Shown here: in pieces, positions 1-10,952 of the stretch
How positions within the stretch are numbered: position 1 is the stretch's first letter
Layout: every line of letters begins with the position of its first letter
Assembly: GCF_036588685.1 (NCBI RefSeq)
Contig: NC_086384.1
Span: 58,634,110 to 58,698,109 of the forward strand
DNA from: Mytilus trossulus
Taxonomy: Eukaryota > Mollusca > Bivalvia > Mytilida > Mytilidae
Direction of reading: 5' to 3'
Length of the DNA: 64,000 bases
The notes under the pieces: model-generated
Database searches by the model: none
What the model was told of the DNA's origin: nothing
The model's input: only the letters and a program-made list of their open reading frames with translations
Position numbers and translations under genes: made by a program

Positions 1-142
1 GAAATATATATGGGTATTTGCCAATTATTGTAATTGTGTTTGTCCCTATAGAATATTTGTATTTGTATTTTTATTTTGTAAACATGTCAAGAAATTCTAT
101 CAAACAGTGAATATTTCAACCTTTTTTTTATTAGACTGTCCA
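1..142 (+). repeat. Inverted-repeat arm 1, LINE-tail-like
   Basis: This stretch reappears in reverse complement at 713-850 with only scattered differences. Both copies run from a 'TTGCCAATTATTG' block through TATTTG repeats and 'TTTGTAAAC' to the same end, 'TTATTAGACTGTCC', after which they diverge. The TATTTG-rich part resembles the tail of a non-LTR retrotransposon. The arm directly abuts the glycine-rich exon and supplies its pyrimidine tract and splice acceptor. Confidence 0.75.
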
Positions 143-276
143 GAGGCGGCGGCGGAGGCGGGGAGGGAGGCGGCGGAGGAGGTAAAGGCGGCGGACTTGG
201 TGGTGGAGGAGCCGGTTGTTATGGTGGTGGTAGTGGCGGCGGTGGATATGCATCATTGCTCAGCGGATATGGGTGA
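135..276 (+). CDS. C-terminal exon of a glycine-rich protein (partial)
   Basis: An open frame follows a good splice acceptor (pyrimidine tract, then TTATTAG at 128-134). The exon starts with the last base of a split codon and encodes about 46 residues, overwhelmingly glycine, with single K, E, L, C and Y residues and a less repetitive end (YASLLSGYG) before TGA at 274-276. GGN codons use all four third bases, which argues for a protein rather than a simple DNA repeat. Upstream exons must lie outside the window. Glycine-rich proteins of this texture are common among molluscan shell-matrix and secreted fibrous proteins, but no signal peptide or upstream domain is visible, so the role is unknown. 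The alternative is a decayed gene fragment caught between the inverted arms. Confidence 0.5.
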
Positions 277-654
277 CTAATTTTCCTAACACCTTTTTCT
301 TAAAGGTGCTATCAATCTGATGTTCGGGGCTATATTATGACACATCAAACAAGTGTTTATCCTTCGTCGTATCGTGATATATATCATCAGTGTTGATGTT
401 GTAGCAGAGTGAGTCTGTGTTCGTAAACAAGAGTGTTGCTCTAGACCAATATTTATTCTTCAGGTAATAATAATGGAAATCCTACATAAGCGTCTTTGAC
501 AAATCGAGTATAGTGAATCCCACGTTGATCGGTCTGTTTAAGTATAATCGTTGTTTTTACATGTGAACAGCCACAAATTCGTCGTAGAATATTTTTAAGG
601 CATGTAATGTAGGTTTGCTGATTTATTTTCTGGCCTTAGATTGATCATTCTTGA

Positions 655-660
655 AATAAA
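655..660 (+). terminator. Candidate polyadenylation signal AATAAA
   Basis: An AATAAA hexamer lies about 380 bases after the stop codon of the glycine-rich exon, on the same strand. It fits a 3' UTR from 277 to roughly 680, but single hexamers are frequent in AT-rich DNA. Confidence 0.3.
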
Positions 661-712
661 GCATTCATTAATTAATGAGTTTATTAAAAATTAATATAAC
701 TTTAAAGGGTCA

Positions 713-850
713 GGACAGTCTAATAAAAAAACCAAAGAAGGTTGAAATATTCACTATTTGATAGACTTTCTTGACAAGTTTACAAAATACAAATACAAAT
801 ACAAATATTTTATTGGCACACACACAATAACAATAATTGGCAAAAGCCCA
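713..850 (-). repeat. Inverted-repeat arm 2
   Basis: Read on the minus strand this repeats arm 1 (1-142), including the TATTTG run and the same terminal 'ATTAGACTGTCC'. The arms enclose about 570 bases that contain the glycine-rich exon. On this strand the upper part is continuous with the 3' end of the LINE fragment at 1037-1345, and an AATAAA sits just before the TATTTG tail. Confidence 0.75.
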
Positions 851-1345
851 AATTTCAGTGCATTATAACATGGAATACAGCATAGTTAAATATGTTATAG
901 TTAATTAGCTAAAATCTAGTTTCTATATACCAGACATTTATAAACATGAGAACTTTTAAAGAATTACTATTAATGCAACTATTAATATTTAGCTGATTTT
1001 CACTACAACATGTAGGAAGTATATTTAACATAACATTTATAATTTAATTCTGTAGTCGGAAACATTTTCACATTTCAGTAAAAAGTTATTTTCATCATCT
1101 ACCTCACTTGCTTTACATACGTTACACACTCGTTCATCGGTGGTTAAACCTAAATATCGTCCTTTTTCAATAGCAAGATTGTGAGCACTCAATGTTATTT
1201 TACACAGAGATGTTCTTTTTAATTTATTACTCAGAACATCAACATAAGATCGAACTACGCTGATTTGAATTTTGAAATTGTTGGTAAAATTATAGTTTTG
1301 ATGAACAGTAATTTTGTTATGATTGATCCTGTGTGCACTGATCAA
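780..1345 (-). mobile_element. 3' end of a decayed LINE (non-LTR retrotransposon)
   Basis: A minus-strand frame of about 100 codons (1345-1037, stop TAA at its 3' end) contains LSAHNLAIEKGRYLGLT followed by ERVCNVC and DDENNFLLKC. This is the usual ending of invertebrate LINE ORF2 proteins, an 'RxxKGR...C..C...E.EEHFLxxC' block after the reverse transcriptase. The stop is followed by about 240 bases of AT-rich 3' UTR, an AATAAA and a TATTTG-type tail near 785-810. The rest of the reverse transcriptase is missing upstream of 1345, so this is a 5'-truncated dead copy. The exact LINE clade was not determined. Confidence 0.7.
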
Positions 1346-2565
1346 TCACCCGTTGTTTAATACATGGTAGATACTGTTTAATTAAAACAGAATCCCCCAG
1401 CTAGTTTTGAAAATTCTAGATTGTTTATAAAGAATAAAGTTTCTTTTTCCAGGGTGTTTTTTTCAGTTACCAGAAAAACTTTGGACACAAGTGTGTTTGC
1501 AGATGTTACAGTATGATCAAAAAAAATAAAAACAAGAAAATGTATTTTTTTTTACCACAACGGTAGCCTGCATGGTCATCCCCCATGTATTTAATCCCCC
1601 CAGGTTATTGAGGTCAACAGAAAGTGTTGAAATGTCCTGTTTATCAGTTTGGCGTTTTTTAGTTTTAAAGTGAATATGATCGAGGAAATAATAAAATAAG
1701 TTTTTTATTCATATTATATACTATATGATTAACGAAGGGATGATAGTTGGATATTCAACAAAGACAATTGAATTTTAACAGTATGTATCATCAATCACAT
1801 TAACATTAAGAACTTCATAAATCTCATATTTATTTATATATTATACTTTTAAATTCAACTAATATTATGATTTTCTTCTTTTAAAAGACTGCATAGCGCG
1901 ACAATGTTTATGATATTTTCAACATGGCGACGACGAATTTAAATCCGATTTTTGACAAGTCTAAACAAAACATTATATAGTACGACAAAGACAACATGGA
2001 CAAGTGAACGCATGCTTTCAGTGATTTAGCAATTATATTATAAATTCAAGATAAAATACTTTAAAACATTTCATCCCATAAATAATAAGATATATAATAC
2101 TAATTAAAGTCAATAATATAACGATTTAATGATTTGAAAAGACCGACGCGACTTTTCAATTTGACGGATTTATTGACCCTTATCAACATGTTAAAAGTCA
2201 TTACGTACAATAATCGACAAGTTTAAACACGCTTTTAATATTGATTAAATAATCACAGCTTAATCGCATTAGGTGAATAAATATTATGTACTACCAGATA
2301 TATTATATTCTGTTAATTCACACTTAGATGGGGTTTCAATCATGTATATCTATTAATATAATGGGAATTTGTATTAAATTAAGAGAACAAATATGTATAT
2401 ACTTATCCATAATAAAAACAAAAGTACTTTGTAACACTTTATAATGACCTTATTTCCAAAGAAATTGCTTAATTTAATAAATTAATGTCATAATACTTTA
2501 AAATGACGTCATAGTAATTAGCATCACCTCGGGAGGTACCTCTCAGGAGGCTACCTTTTCCTCAT
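1346..2565. other. Intergenic, no gene seen
   Basis: AT-rich sequence with stop codons in all frames. I see no splice-bounded open frame, tRNA or strong repeat. The last 50 bases lead into the degenerate edge of the satellite. Confidence 0.5.
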
Positions 2566-3476
2566 ATGAATAGCATTAGCAAAAAGTCGCAAGAACCGGT
2601 AGTTTCTCCACTTCTTTCTATCTTGGACGATTATGTCACATTTTATTTTCATTTCTGCCTTTATGGTACTGTTTCATGGACGAATATGTCATATCTTGTC
2701 TTTGTTATTTTTTGTCTTAAGTGTACGGTTTTATTGACATCTATGCCACATTATAGTTTTGTCTTGATGTATGTGTCGTTCGGATACTGGCTCATTGAAT
2801 AATATGCCACATCTTTATTACATTATTTGTGTCTTTGATGTATGGTTTGGTTGACGTAGAGGCTACATTTTTGTTCTTTTCCTGTGTCGTTACGGTTCTG
2901 TCTCATTGACGAGCATGTCAATTACAATTGTTCACATATGTGTACTGCAACAACGTTCTCATTGACCTATGTTACTGTGTCACGTCTTATTCTAATATAT
3001 GTTTCGTTTACTTTTTCTCATTTAGTTTGATTTAGTCTGACTTAAATAACATTTAGTACTTGGGTCATCAATGTTTGCACATGTTGTTTTTTTATTTATC
3101 TTGCAAGGGTATAATCTTATTGACGTATATTCCACTTCTTTTTATGATCTGCATCGTAATGGTATAGTCTCATTGACGTATATTCAATATATTTCTATGA
3201 TCTTCGTCGTTAGCTTACAGTCTAATTGATGTTCAATCCACATATTTGTATTATCTGCGTCGTAAAGTTATACTCTTTGACATATATTTCATATCGTTTT
3301 ATTATCTTTGTCGTAAGGGTATAGTTCATTGACGTACATTCCACATTTTGTTATTATCTGCGTCGTAAAAGAATGGTCTATTGGACGTTTATTCAATATG
3401 CCTTTTAATCATCTGCGTTGTAAGCATTGGTAAGTGTATAGTCTTATGGACGTATATTCCACATCTTTTTTTATTA
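2566..3476 (+). repeat. Degenerate left edge of the 53-bp satellite
   Basis: Repeated, strongly diverged versions of 'CATTGACGTATATTCCA', 'ATTATCTGCGTCGTAAG' and 'GGTATAGTCT' occur at about 53-bp spacing. Similarity is weak at 2600-3000 and improves towards 3476. The open frame at 2566-2802 is a by-product of this repeat. The array is cut at 3476 by the TIR element that follows. Confidence 0.8.
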
Positions 3477-3527
3477 CAGTACTTGCAACCTTAGGCGTTA
3501 CTATTTCAGCGATCAATTAGCGGTCAT

Positions 3528-3648
3528 CGATCAGTCACCGATCAGTCAAGTTCGCGTCAAACTCACGTCAGCAATCCGTCAGACTTATAGTAAAAGTAAT
3601 TGACTGATCGGACTGATCGGACTGATCGAACCGATCGACCTTTGATGA
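3528..3648 (+). repeat. Subterminal GATCAGTCA / ACTGATCGG repeats (left)
   Basis: Near the left end the motif CCGATCAGTCA recurs. It is followed about 60 bases further in by three tandem ACTGATCGG-type units (about 3600-3630). The right subterminal region (6690-6765) has four or five further copies in direct orientation, including the shared 'CACCGATCAGTCAAGTTC'. Clustered subterminal motifs often bind transposase; that role is inferred. Confidence 0.65.
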
Positions 3649-4079
3649 CGGATTGACCTGTAATACGTCACATGATCAAATAATGCAAATTACGGAATCT
3701 TAGTTTCGTTTAGTTTAATTAAAATGGCGACTAGTGAAAATCGAACGTTCAATGATCATGATGATACATTTTGCTTTAATAGTAATAATTTAGCAAAGTT
3801 TTATTGAAAAGAAATGTACAGATAAAACCTAACATAAATATTATTATTAAAGAATGGTATTTTTGTTTTATTTAGGTTATATATTTTCAAACACGGCGGG
3901 TTTTAAAACGGTGTCTACATCGCGATTTTTATTTTTTTATTTTCCTAACATACTCGGGAAAAGCAACGATTTGTATAGTTAGAACAAGGATTTGCATATC
4001 TATACAAATCCTTGTTATCATCATAAAATTCATTAACAAAAACTTATCATAATCAAGGACTTTCTATATATATTCCTGT

Positions 4080-6320
4080 CACAATCGAAGCCTATAAAAT
4101 TTAAATAAAAAGAAGACTAATTTGGGATATTTTAAACAACACGAAATAAAATATTAGTATGATTTCTCTGACACTCTTTTAATTTCATGAAAAAAACTAT
4201 TCTAATCTATAAAAAGTACAAAAAATCCAATGGCGGTCAATAATTTTTAGGAAAATATTTGAATTTAAGGCAAAGCGTACAAAAATTAAATATCTTTTTC
4301 CTTAAAGTAAGTATATTTTATGAAGAACAGCCAATCTTGATGTACAAAAAGTACTCAAATCATATGACGGTTAATAATTTGTATCAAAATAAATCAACAA
4401 CTGCATTCTTATTCAACAAAAATAAAAGTTTTTGTATTTTAATTCTCATAAAATCTCAATTCTGATTAGAAGACTTGTCTTAAGATGGTAAAAATAACTG
4501 ATTTCCCATAAAATAGCATCATTTCTAATAAAAATAAGACTAATTTTGGTTATTTTTAACAATGCAAATTAAATATTAGTATGCTTTCTCTGACACTCTT
4601 TTAATTTCATGAAAAAAACTATTCTAATCTATAAAAATTACAAAAATCCAATGGCGGTCAATAATTTTTAGTAAAATGAAGAAATATTTGCATTTTAGGC
4701 AACGCGTACAAAAATTAAATATTTTTTTCCTTAACGTAGGCATATTTTATGAAGAACAGTCAATTCTGATGGACAAAAAGTACTCAAATGATATGACTGT
4801 TAATAATGTGTATCAAAATAAATCAATAACTGCATTCTTATTCCACAAAAATAAAAGTTTAAGTATTTTAATTCTCATTATATCTCAATTCTGATTAGAA
4901 GACTTGTCCCAAGATGGTAAAAATAACTGAATCAGATTTCAAATAAAATAGCATCATTTCTAATAAAAAGAAGACTAATTTTGGTTATTTTTAACATTGC
5001 AAATAAAATATTAGTATGATTTATCTGACAGTCTTTTAATTTCATGAAAAAAAACTATTCTAATCTATAAAAAGTACAAAAAATCCAATGGCGGTCAATA
5101 ATTTTTACGAAAATATTTGCATTTTAGGCAATGCGTACAAAATTTTTTTTTTTTTTTTTCCTTAAAGTAAGCATATTTTATGAAGAACAGCCAATCTTGA
5201 TGTACAAAAAGTACTCAAATGATATCACGGTTAATAATTTGTCTAAAAAAATAAATCAACAACTGCATTCTTATTCAACAAAAATAAAAGTTTAAGTATT
5301 TAAATTCTCAGTATATCTCAATTCTGATTAGATGACTTGTCTCAAGATGGTAAAAATGACTGATTTCAAATAAAATAGCATCATTTTTAATAAAAAGAAG
5401 AAGAATTTTGGTTATTTTAAACAATGCGAATACAATTTTAGTATGATTTTTCTGACACTCTTTTAATTTCATGAAATAAAACCTATTTTAATCTATAAAA
5501 AGTACAAAAATCCAATGGCGGTCAATAATTTTTAGTAAAATGAAGAAATATTTGCATTTTAGGCAACGCGTACCAAAATTAAATATTTCTTTCCTTAACG
5601 TAGGCATACTCAATAAAAAGAAAAACAATTTTGGATATTTTAAACTATGTGAATATATTTTGTATGATTTCTTTGACATTCTTTAAACTTTATAAACAAA
5701 CCATGAATTTTAAACTTTATACAGTGAAAAAATCAAATTGTGGTCAATAATTTCCATTCAAATGAAGAAATGATTGCATTCTGGTTCAAGAAAATTAAAA
5801 GTAAAAAGATACTTCTTCTTCAAATATTCAATTTTATAAAAAATTTGTCAATAAAAGGAATTTATAGCAACATATTGAAATTGAAGTTACAATATTTTCA
5901 AATATGAGAAAAAAAAATTGCATTTTACGCAACGCGTACATAAATTTAATATCCTTTTCCCTAAAGTAAACATAATTTATGAAGAACAACCAATCCTGAT
6001 GAACAAAAAGTACTGAAATAATATTGCGGTTGATAATTTTTATCAAAATATTAAATAACTGCATTCTTATTCCACAAAATAATAGTTTAAGTATTTTAAT
6101 TCTTTGTATATCTCAATTCTAATGAGAATATTTATCTCGAGTTGTTGGAAATAACTGATTTAAAATGAAACAGTGTCATTTTTTAAATAAATAGATTTGT
6201 TTTGGTAGTTTTAAACAATGCGGATGAAATTTAAATATGATGTATCTGACATTCTTTTAATTTTATGAAAAGCGACCATTTCTAAACTATAAAAAGTTCA
6301 AAACTTCAATGGCGGATTAT
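4080..6320 (+). repeat. About five tandem units of ~425 bp inside the TIR element
   Basis: The landmark 'AATCCAATGGCGGTCAATAA' begins near 4224, 4645, 5082 and 5509, with a truncated variant at about 5730 and a diverged one at about 6303. The spacings of the first four are 421, 437 and 427 bases. Each unit also carries 'GCGTACAAAAATTAAAT', 'GAAGAACAGCCAATC' and 'GACACTCTTTTAATTTCATG' in the same order. The unit starting at 5509 has lost its middle. The short open frames at 4259, 4676 and 5488-6064 are parts of this repeat and not genes. Confidence 0.85.
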
Positions 6321-6795
6321 CGGCATTCTCGTAGGTAGAAATGTTAACTGAGACATATTATATATTATATATGTTTCTAATGTTTACAATATTTAATACA
6401 AAACTATTAATCAACAGAAACAATTTAACGCTTTAATTAAGAATCTAATATAACTGTTATACTATTTTTACTTTTTTATTGCAACCAAATTAACGTGTAA
6501 ATTATGGTGTCTTCGTCGAGGTCCGCATTCATGGATCGTAAACACTGTTGAGTTCGGTTTACATAAGAATTTGAAATATATACGTATCCGTCCGATCCGT
6601 GCATAAATTTGATTTACTGATCGATCGATGACCGTTGTCACGGTAACTCCCACATAGGTTATTTGACTTATCTGACGGATCCTATGGGTCACCGATCACC
6701 GATCAGTCATCGATCAGTCAAACATCCGTCACCGATCATTCACCGATCAGTCAAGTTCACGTCAAACAGTAACGCCTAAGGTTGCAAGTACTGTA

Positions 6796-9700
6796 TCTGC
6801 ATCGAAAAGGTAAAGTATCATTGCTGTATATTCCATATCTCTTTTTTTATCTTCATCGTAATGGTAAAGTCTCATTCACGCCTTTTCCATATCTGTTATT
6901 ATCTTCGTCGTAATGGTATAGTCTCATTGACGTATATGTCACATCTTTTTTAAATATCTGCGTCGTAAGGGTATAGTCTCATTGACGTATATTCCATATC
7001 TTTTTATTATCAGTGTCGTAAGGGTCTAGAGTCTCATTTATGTATATTCCATATCTTTTTGTTATCAGCGTCGTAAGGGTATAGTTTCAGCGACGTACAT
7101 TCAACCTCTTTTCATGATATACGTGGCAAGGTTAAAGTCTCATTGATGTATACCCCATATGTTTTTATTATATTTGTCGTAAGGGTATAGTATCATGGAC
7201 ATATATTCCATATCTTTTTATTATCTGCATCGTAAGGGTAAGTCTTATTGACACACATTCAACCTATTTTAATGATATACGTGGCAAGGTAATAGTCTAA
7301 TTGAAGTATACTCCATATCTGTTTTTATTATCTGTGTCGTTAGTGTGTAGTCTCATTGACGCCTATTCCATATCTTTTTACTATCTGTGTCGTAAGGGTA
7401 TAGTCTCAGTGACGTGCATTACATATCTTTTTATTATCAGTGTCGTAAGTGTATAGTCGAGTGACATATATTCAACCTCTGTTCATGATATATATGGCAA
7501 GATTATAGTCCTATTGATGTAAACCCAATATCTTTTTTGTTATCTGTGTTGGAAGGGTATAGTCTCATTGACGTATATTCCATATCTTTTAATTATCTGC
7601 ATCATAAGGGTATAGTCTAAGTTACGTACATTCAAACTCTTTTCTCTATAAACTTGGCAATGGTATAGTCTCATTGGTGTATACAGCACTCCATATCTTT
7701 TTTATAATCTGCGTCGTAGGGTTATAGTCTCATTGACGTACATTCAACCTCTGTTCATGATATACGTGGCAAGGTTGTAGTCTCATTGATGTAAACTCTA
7801 TATTTTTTTTTATTATAATTGCCGTAAGGGTATAGTCTCATTGACATATATTCAAAATATGTTTATTAATCTCCGTCGTAATGGTATAGTTTCAGTGACA
7901 TATATTCAACCTCCTTTAATGACATACGTGGCACGGTTATACATGTTTGTAGTCATATTGATGTATACTCCATATGTTTTTATTATATCTGTCGTGAGGG
8001 TATAGTCTCATTGACATATATTGCAGATCTTTTTATTATCTGCGTCGTAAGGGTATAGTTTCAGTGACGTACATTCAACCTCTGTGCATGATATACGTGG
8101 CAAGGTTATACTACAATTCATGTGTACTCCATATCTTTTTTTGATTTTTGTGTCGTAAGGGTATAGTCTCATTGGCGTATATTCCACATCTTTTAGTTAT
8201 ATCAGTGTCGTAAGGGTATAGTCTCAGTGACGTATATTACATATCTTTGTATTATCTGTGTCGTAAGGGAATAGTCTCAGGGACGTACATTACATATCTT
8301 TTTTATAATCTGCGTCGTAAGGGTATAGTCTCAGTAACGTATATTCAACCTCTTTTCATTATATACGTGGCAAGATTATAGTCTAATTGATGTATACTAC
8401 ATATCTTTTTTATTATCTGTGTCGTAAGGGTGTTGTCTCATTGGCGTATATTCCATATTTTTTTTGTTATCAGTGTCGTGAGGTTCTATCGTCTCATTGA
8501 CGTATATTCCATATATTTCTATTATCTTTGTCGTAAGGATAAAGTCTCGTTAACGTACATTTCATATCTGTTTATTATCAGCGTCGTAAGGGTATAGTCG
8601 CAGTGACGTATATTCAACCTCTTTTCATGATATACGTGGCAAGGTTATAGTTTAATTGATGTATACTCCATATTTTTTATTATCTGTGTCGTAAGGGTGT
8701 TGTCTCATTGGCGTATATTCCATATCTTTTTTTATTATCAGTGTCGTGAGGGTCTATCGTCTCATTGACGTATATTCCATATCTTTCTTTTATCTTTGTC
8801 GTAATGGTATTGTTTCAGTGACATATATTCCATATCTTTTAATTATCTGCGTCGTCAGGGTATAGTTTCAGTGACGTACATTCAACCTCTTTTCATGATA
8901 TACGTGGCAAGGTTATACTCTAATTGATGTGTACTCCATATCTTTTTTATTTTTGTGTCGTAATGGTATAGTCTCATTGGCGAATATTCCATTACTGTTT
9001 TAATTATCAGTGTCGTAAGGGTCTAGAGTCTCATTCACGTCTATATCATATATTTCTATTATCTTTGTCGTAAGGTTATAGTCTCATGACCGTACAATTC
9101 ATATCTTTTTTATTATCTGTGTCGTAAGGGAATAGTTTCAGTGAAGTACATTCAACCTTTTGTCATGATACATGTATACGTGGCAACGTTATACATGTTT
9201 GTAGTCTTATTGATGTATACTCCATATGTTTGTATTATATTTGTATTAAGGGTATAGTCTCATTTACATATATTGCATATCTTTTCATTATCTGCGTCGT
9301 AATTAGAGTATAGTGTAAGTCACGTACATTCAACCTCTTTTCTGTATAAACGTGGCAATGTTAAAGTCTCATTGATGTATACTCCATATCTTTTTTATAA
9401 TCTGCGTCGTAAGGTTATAGTTTCATTGACGTACATTCAACCTCTTTTCATGATATACGTGGCAAGGTTATAGTCTCCTTGATGTACACTCCATATCTTT
9501 TTTTATTATATTTGTCGTAAGGGTATAGTCTCATTGACATATATGCCATATCTTTTAATTATCTGCGTCGTAAGGGTATAGTTTCAGTGACGTATGTTCA
9601 ACCTCTTTTTATGATATACGTGGTAAGGTTATAGTCTCATTGATGTATACTCCATATCTTTTTTCATTATATTTGTCGTAAGGGTATAGTCTCATTGACA

Positions 9701-10410
9701 TATATTCCATATCTTTTTATTATCTGCGTCGTAAGGGTATAGTTTCAGTGACGTATGTTCAACCTCTTTTCATGATATACGTGGTAAGGTTATAGTCTCA
9801 TTGATGTATACTCCATATGTTTTTTCATTATATTTGTCGTAAAGGTATAGTCTCATTGACATATATATATTTCATATCTTTTTATTATCTGTGTCGTAAG
9901 GGAATAGTCTCAGTGACGACATTACATATCTTTTTATTATCTTTGTCGTAAGGGAATAGTCTCAGGGACGTACATTTTATATCCTTTTATTATCAGCGTC
10001 GTAAGGGTATAGTCTCAGTGACGTACATTACACATCTTTTTAATTATCAGCAAGATAATAGTCTAATTGATGTACATTACATATCTTTTTATTATCTGTG
10101 TCTTAAGGGAAATGTCGCAGTGACGTACATTACATATCTGTTTATTATCAGCGTCGTAAGGGTATAGTTTCAGTGACGTACATTCAACCTCTTTTCTGTA
10201 TATACGTGGCAATGTTATAGTCTCATTGATGTATACTCCATATCTTTTTTATAATCTGCGTCATGATAAACGTGTTTATAGTCTAATTGATGTGTACTCC
10301 ATATCTTTTTTTATTTTTGTGTCGTAAGGGTATAGTCTCATTGACATATATTCCATATCTTTTAATTATCTGCGTCGTAAGGGTATAGTTTCAGTGACGT
10401 ACATTAAATT
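6796..10410 (+). repeat. 53-bp satellite array, block 1
   Basis: Head-to-tail monomers of about 53 bases. Each joins GGTATAGTCTCATTGACGTA to TATTCCATATCTTTTTATTA and ends TCTGCGTCGTAAG. Three variants recur: a 'GACGTATATTCC...GCGTCGTAAGG' type, an 'ATGTATACTCC...TTTGTCGTAAGG' type, and a 'GACGTACATTCAACCTC...TACGTGGCAAGG' type. Together they make higher-order units of about 160 bases. No coding potential. Confidence 0.95.
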
Positions 10411-10952
10411 GAAAAAAAAGATGTGGTATGATTGCTAATGAGACAATTATCCACAAAAGACCAAAATGACACAGACATTAACAACTGTAGGTCACTGTAC
10501 GGCCTTCGACAATGTGCAAAGCCATAACTGCATAGTCATTTATAATAGGCCCTAATAAGACAATGTAAAACAATTCAAACGAGAAAACTAACGGCCTTAT
10601 TTATGGGAAAAAAAAGTTGAACGAACAACAAATATTTAACACATAAACAAACGACAACCACTGAATTATAGGCTCCTGACTTGGGACGGGCACATACATA
10701 AATAATGTGGCGGGGTTAAACATGTTAGCGGGATCCCAACCCCCTTCTAATCTGGGACAGTGGTACAACATTACAACATAAGAACTAACTATAAAAATCA
10801 GTTAAAAAGGCTTAACTCATCAGATGGACAAAAATACAAGTAGACGTGGCCATGTCCTTATACATCCCGACACAAAAAGACGTAATGAACAGATCTGAGA
10901 GAACTCGCAGTTATCTGACAGCTAGTTCAAATGCCACTAACAACTAATAAAA
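10411..10952 (+). mobile_element. SINE-like element, 'AAGATGTGGTATG' family
   Basis: The array is interrupted by about 540 bases starting 'AAAGATGTGGTATGATTGC' and ending in an A-rich stretch (AATAAAAAAAA). The same sequence occurs in reverse complement at 29845-30340 and as shorter pieces at 50106-50264, 53205-53325 and 53866-54040. It carries landmarks such as 'TACGGCCTTCGACA', 'GGCTCCTGACTTGGGAC' and 'GACGTGGCCATGTCC'. I recognise it as a very abundant dispersed repeat of mussels. Satellite sequence continues directly after it, so it is a clean insertion. A target duplication is not clear. Confidence 0.85.

Larger units (their letters stand above)
3477..6793. mobile_element. 3.3-kb TIR transposon with TA target duplication, non-autonomous
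   Basis: Both ends begin CAGTACTTGCAACC when read inward. The terminal 30 bases (3477-3506 and 6764-6793) agree at 29 positions. A TA dinucleotide flanks each side (3475-3476 and 6794-6795), and removing the element plus one TA rejoins a normal satellite monomer (TTATTA/TCTGCATCG). CAGT ends and a TA duplication suggest the Tc1/mariner (IS630-Tc1) group, but no transposase frame with DDE/D spacing is visible. Internal cargo is mostly tandem repeats (see 4080-6320). Subterminal blocks carry several copies of a GATCAGTCA motif in the same orientation at both ends. Confidence 0.85.

Noticed and set aside
4259..6064. Repeated lysine/asparagine-rich frames of 63-76 codons
   Set aside because: They are pieces of the ~425-bp internal tandem repeat; frames occur on both strands and lack codon-like constraint.
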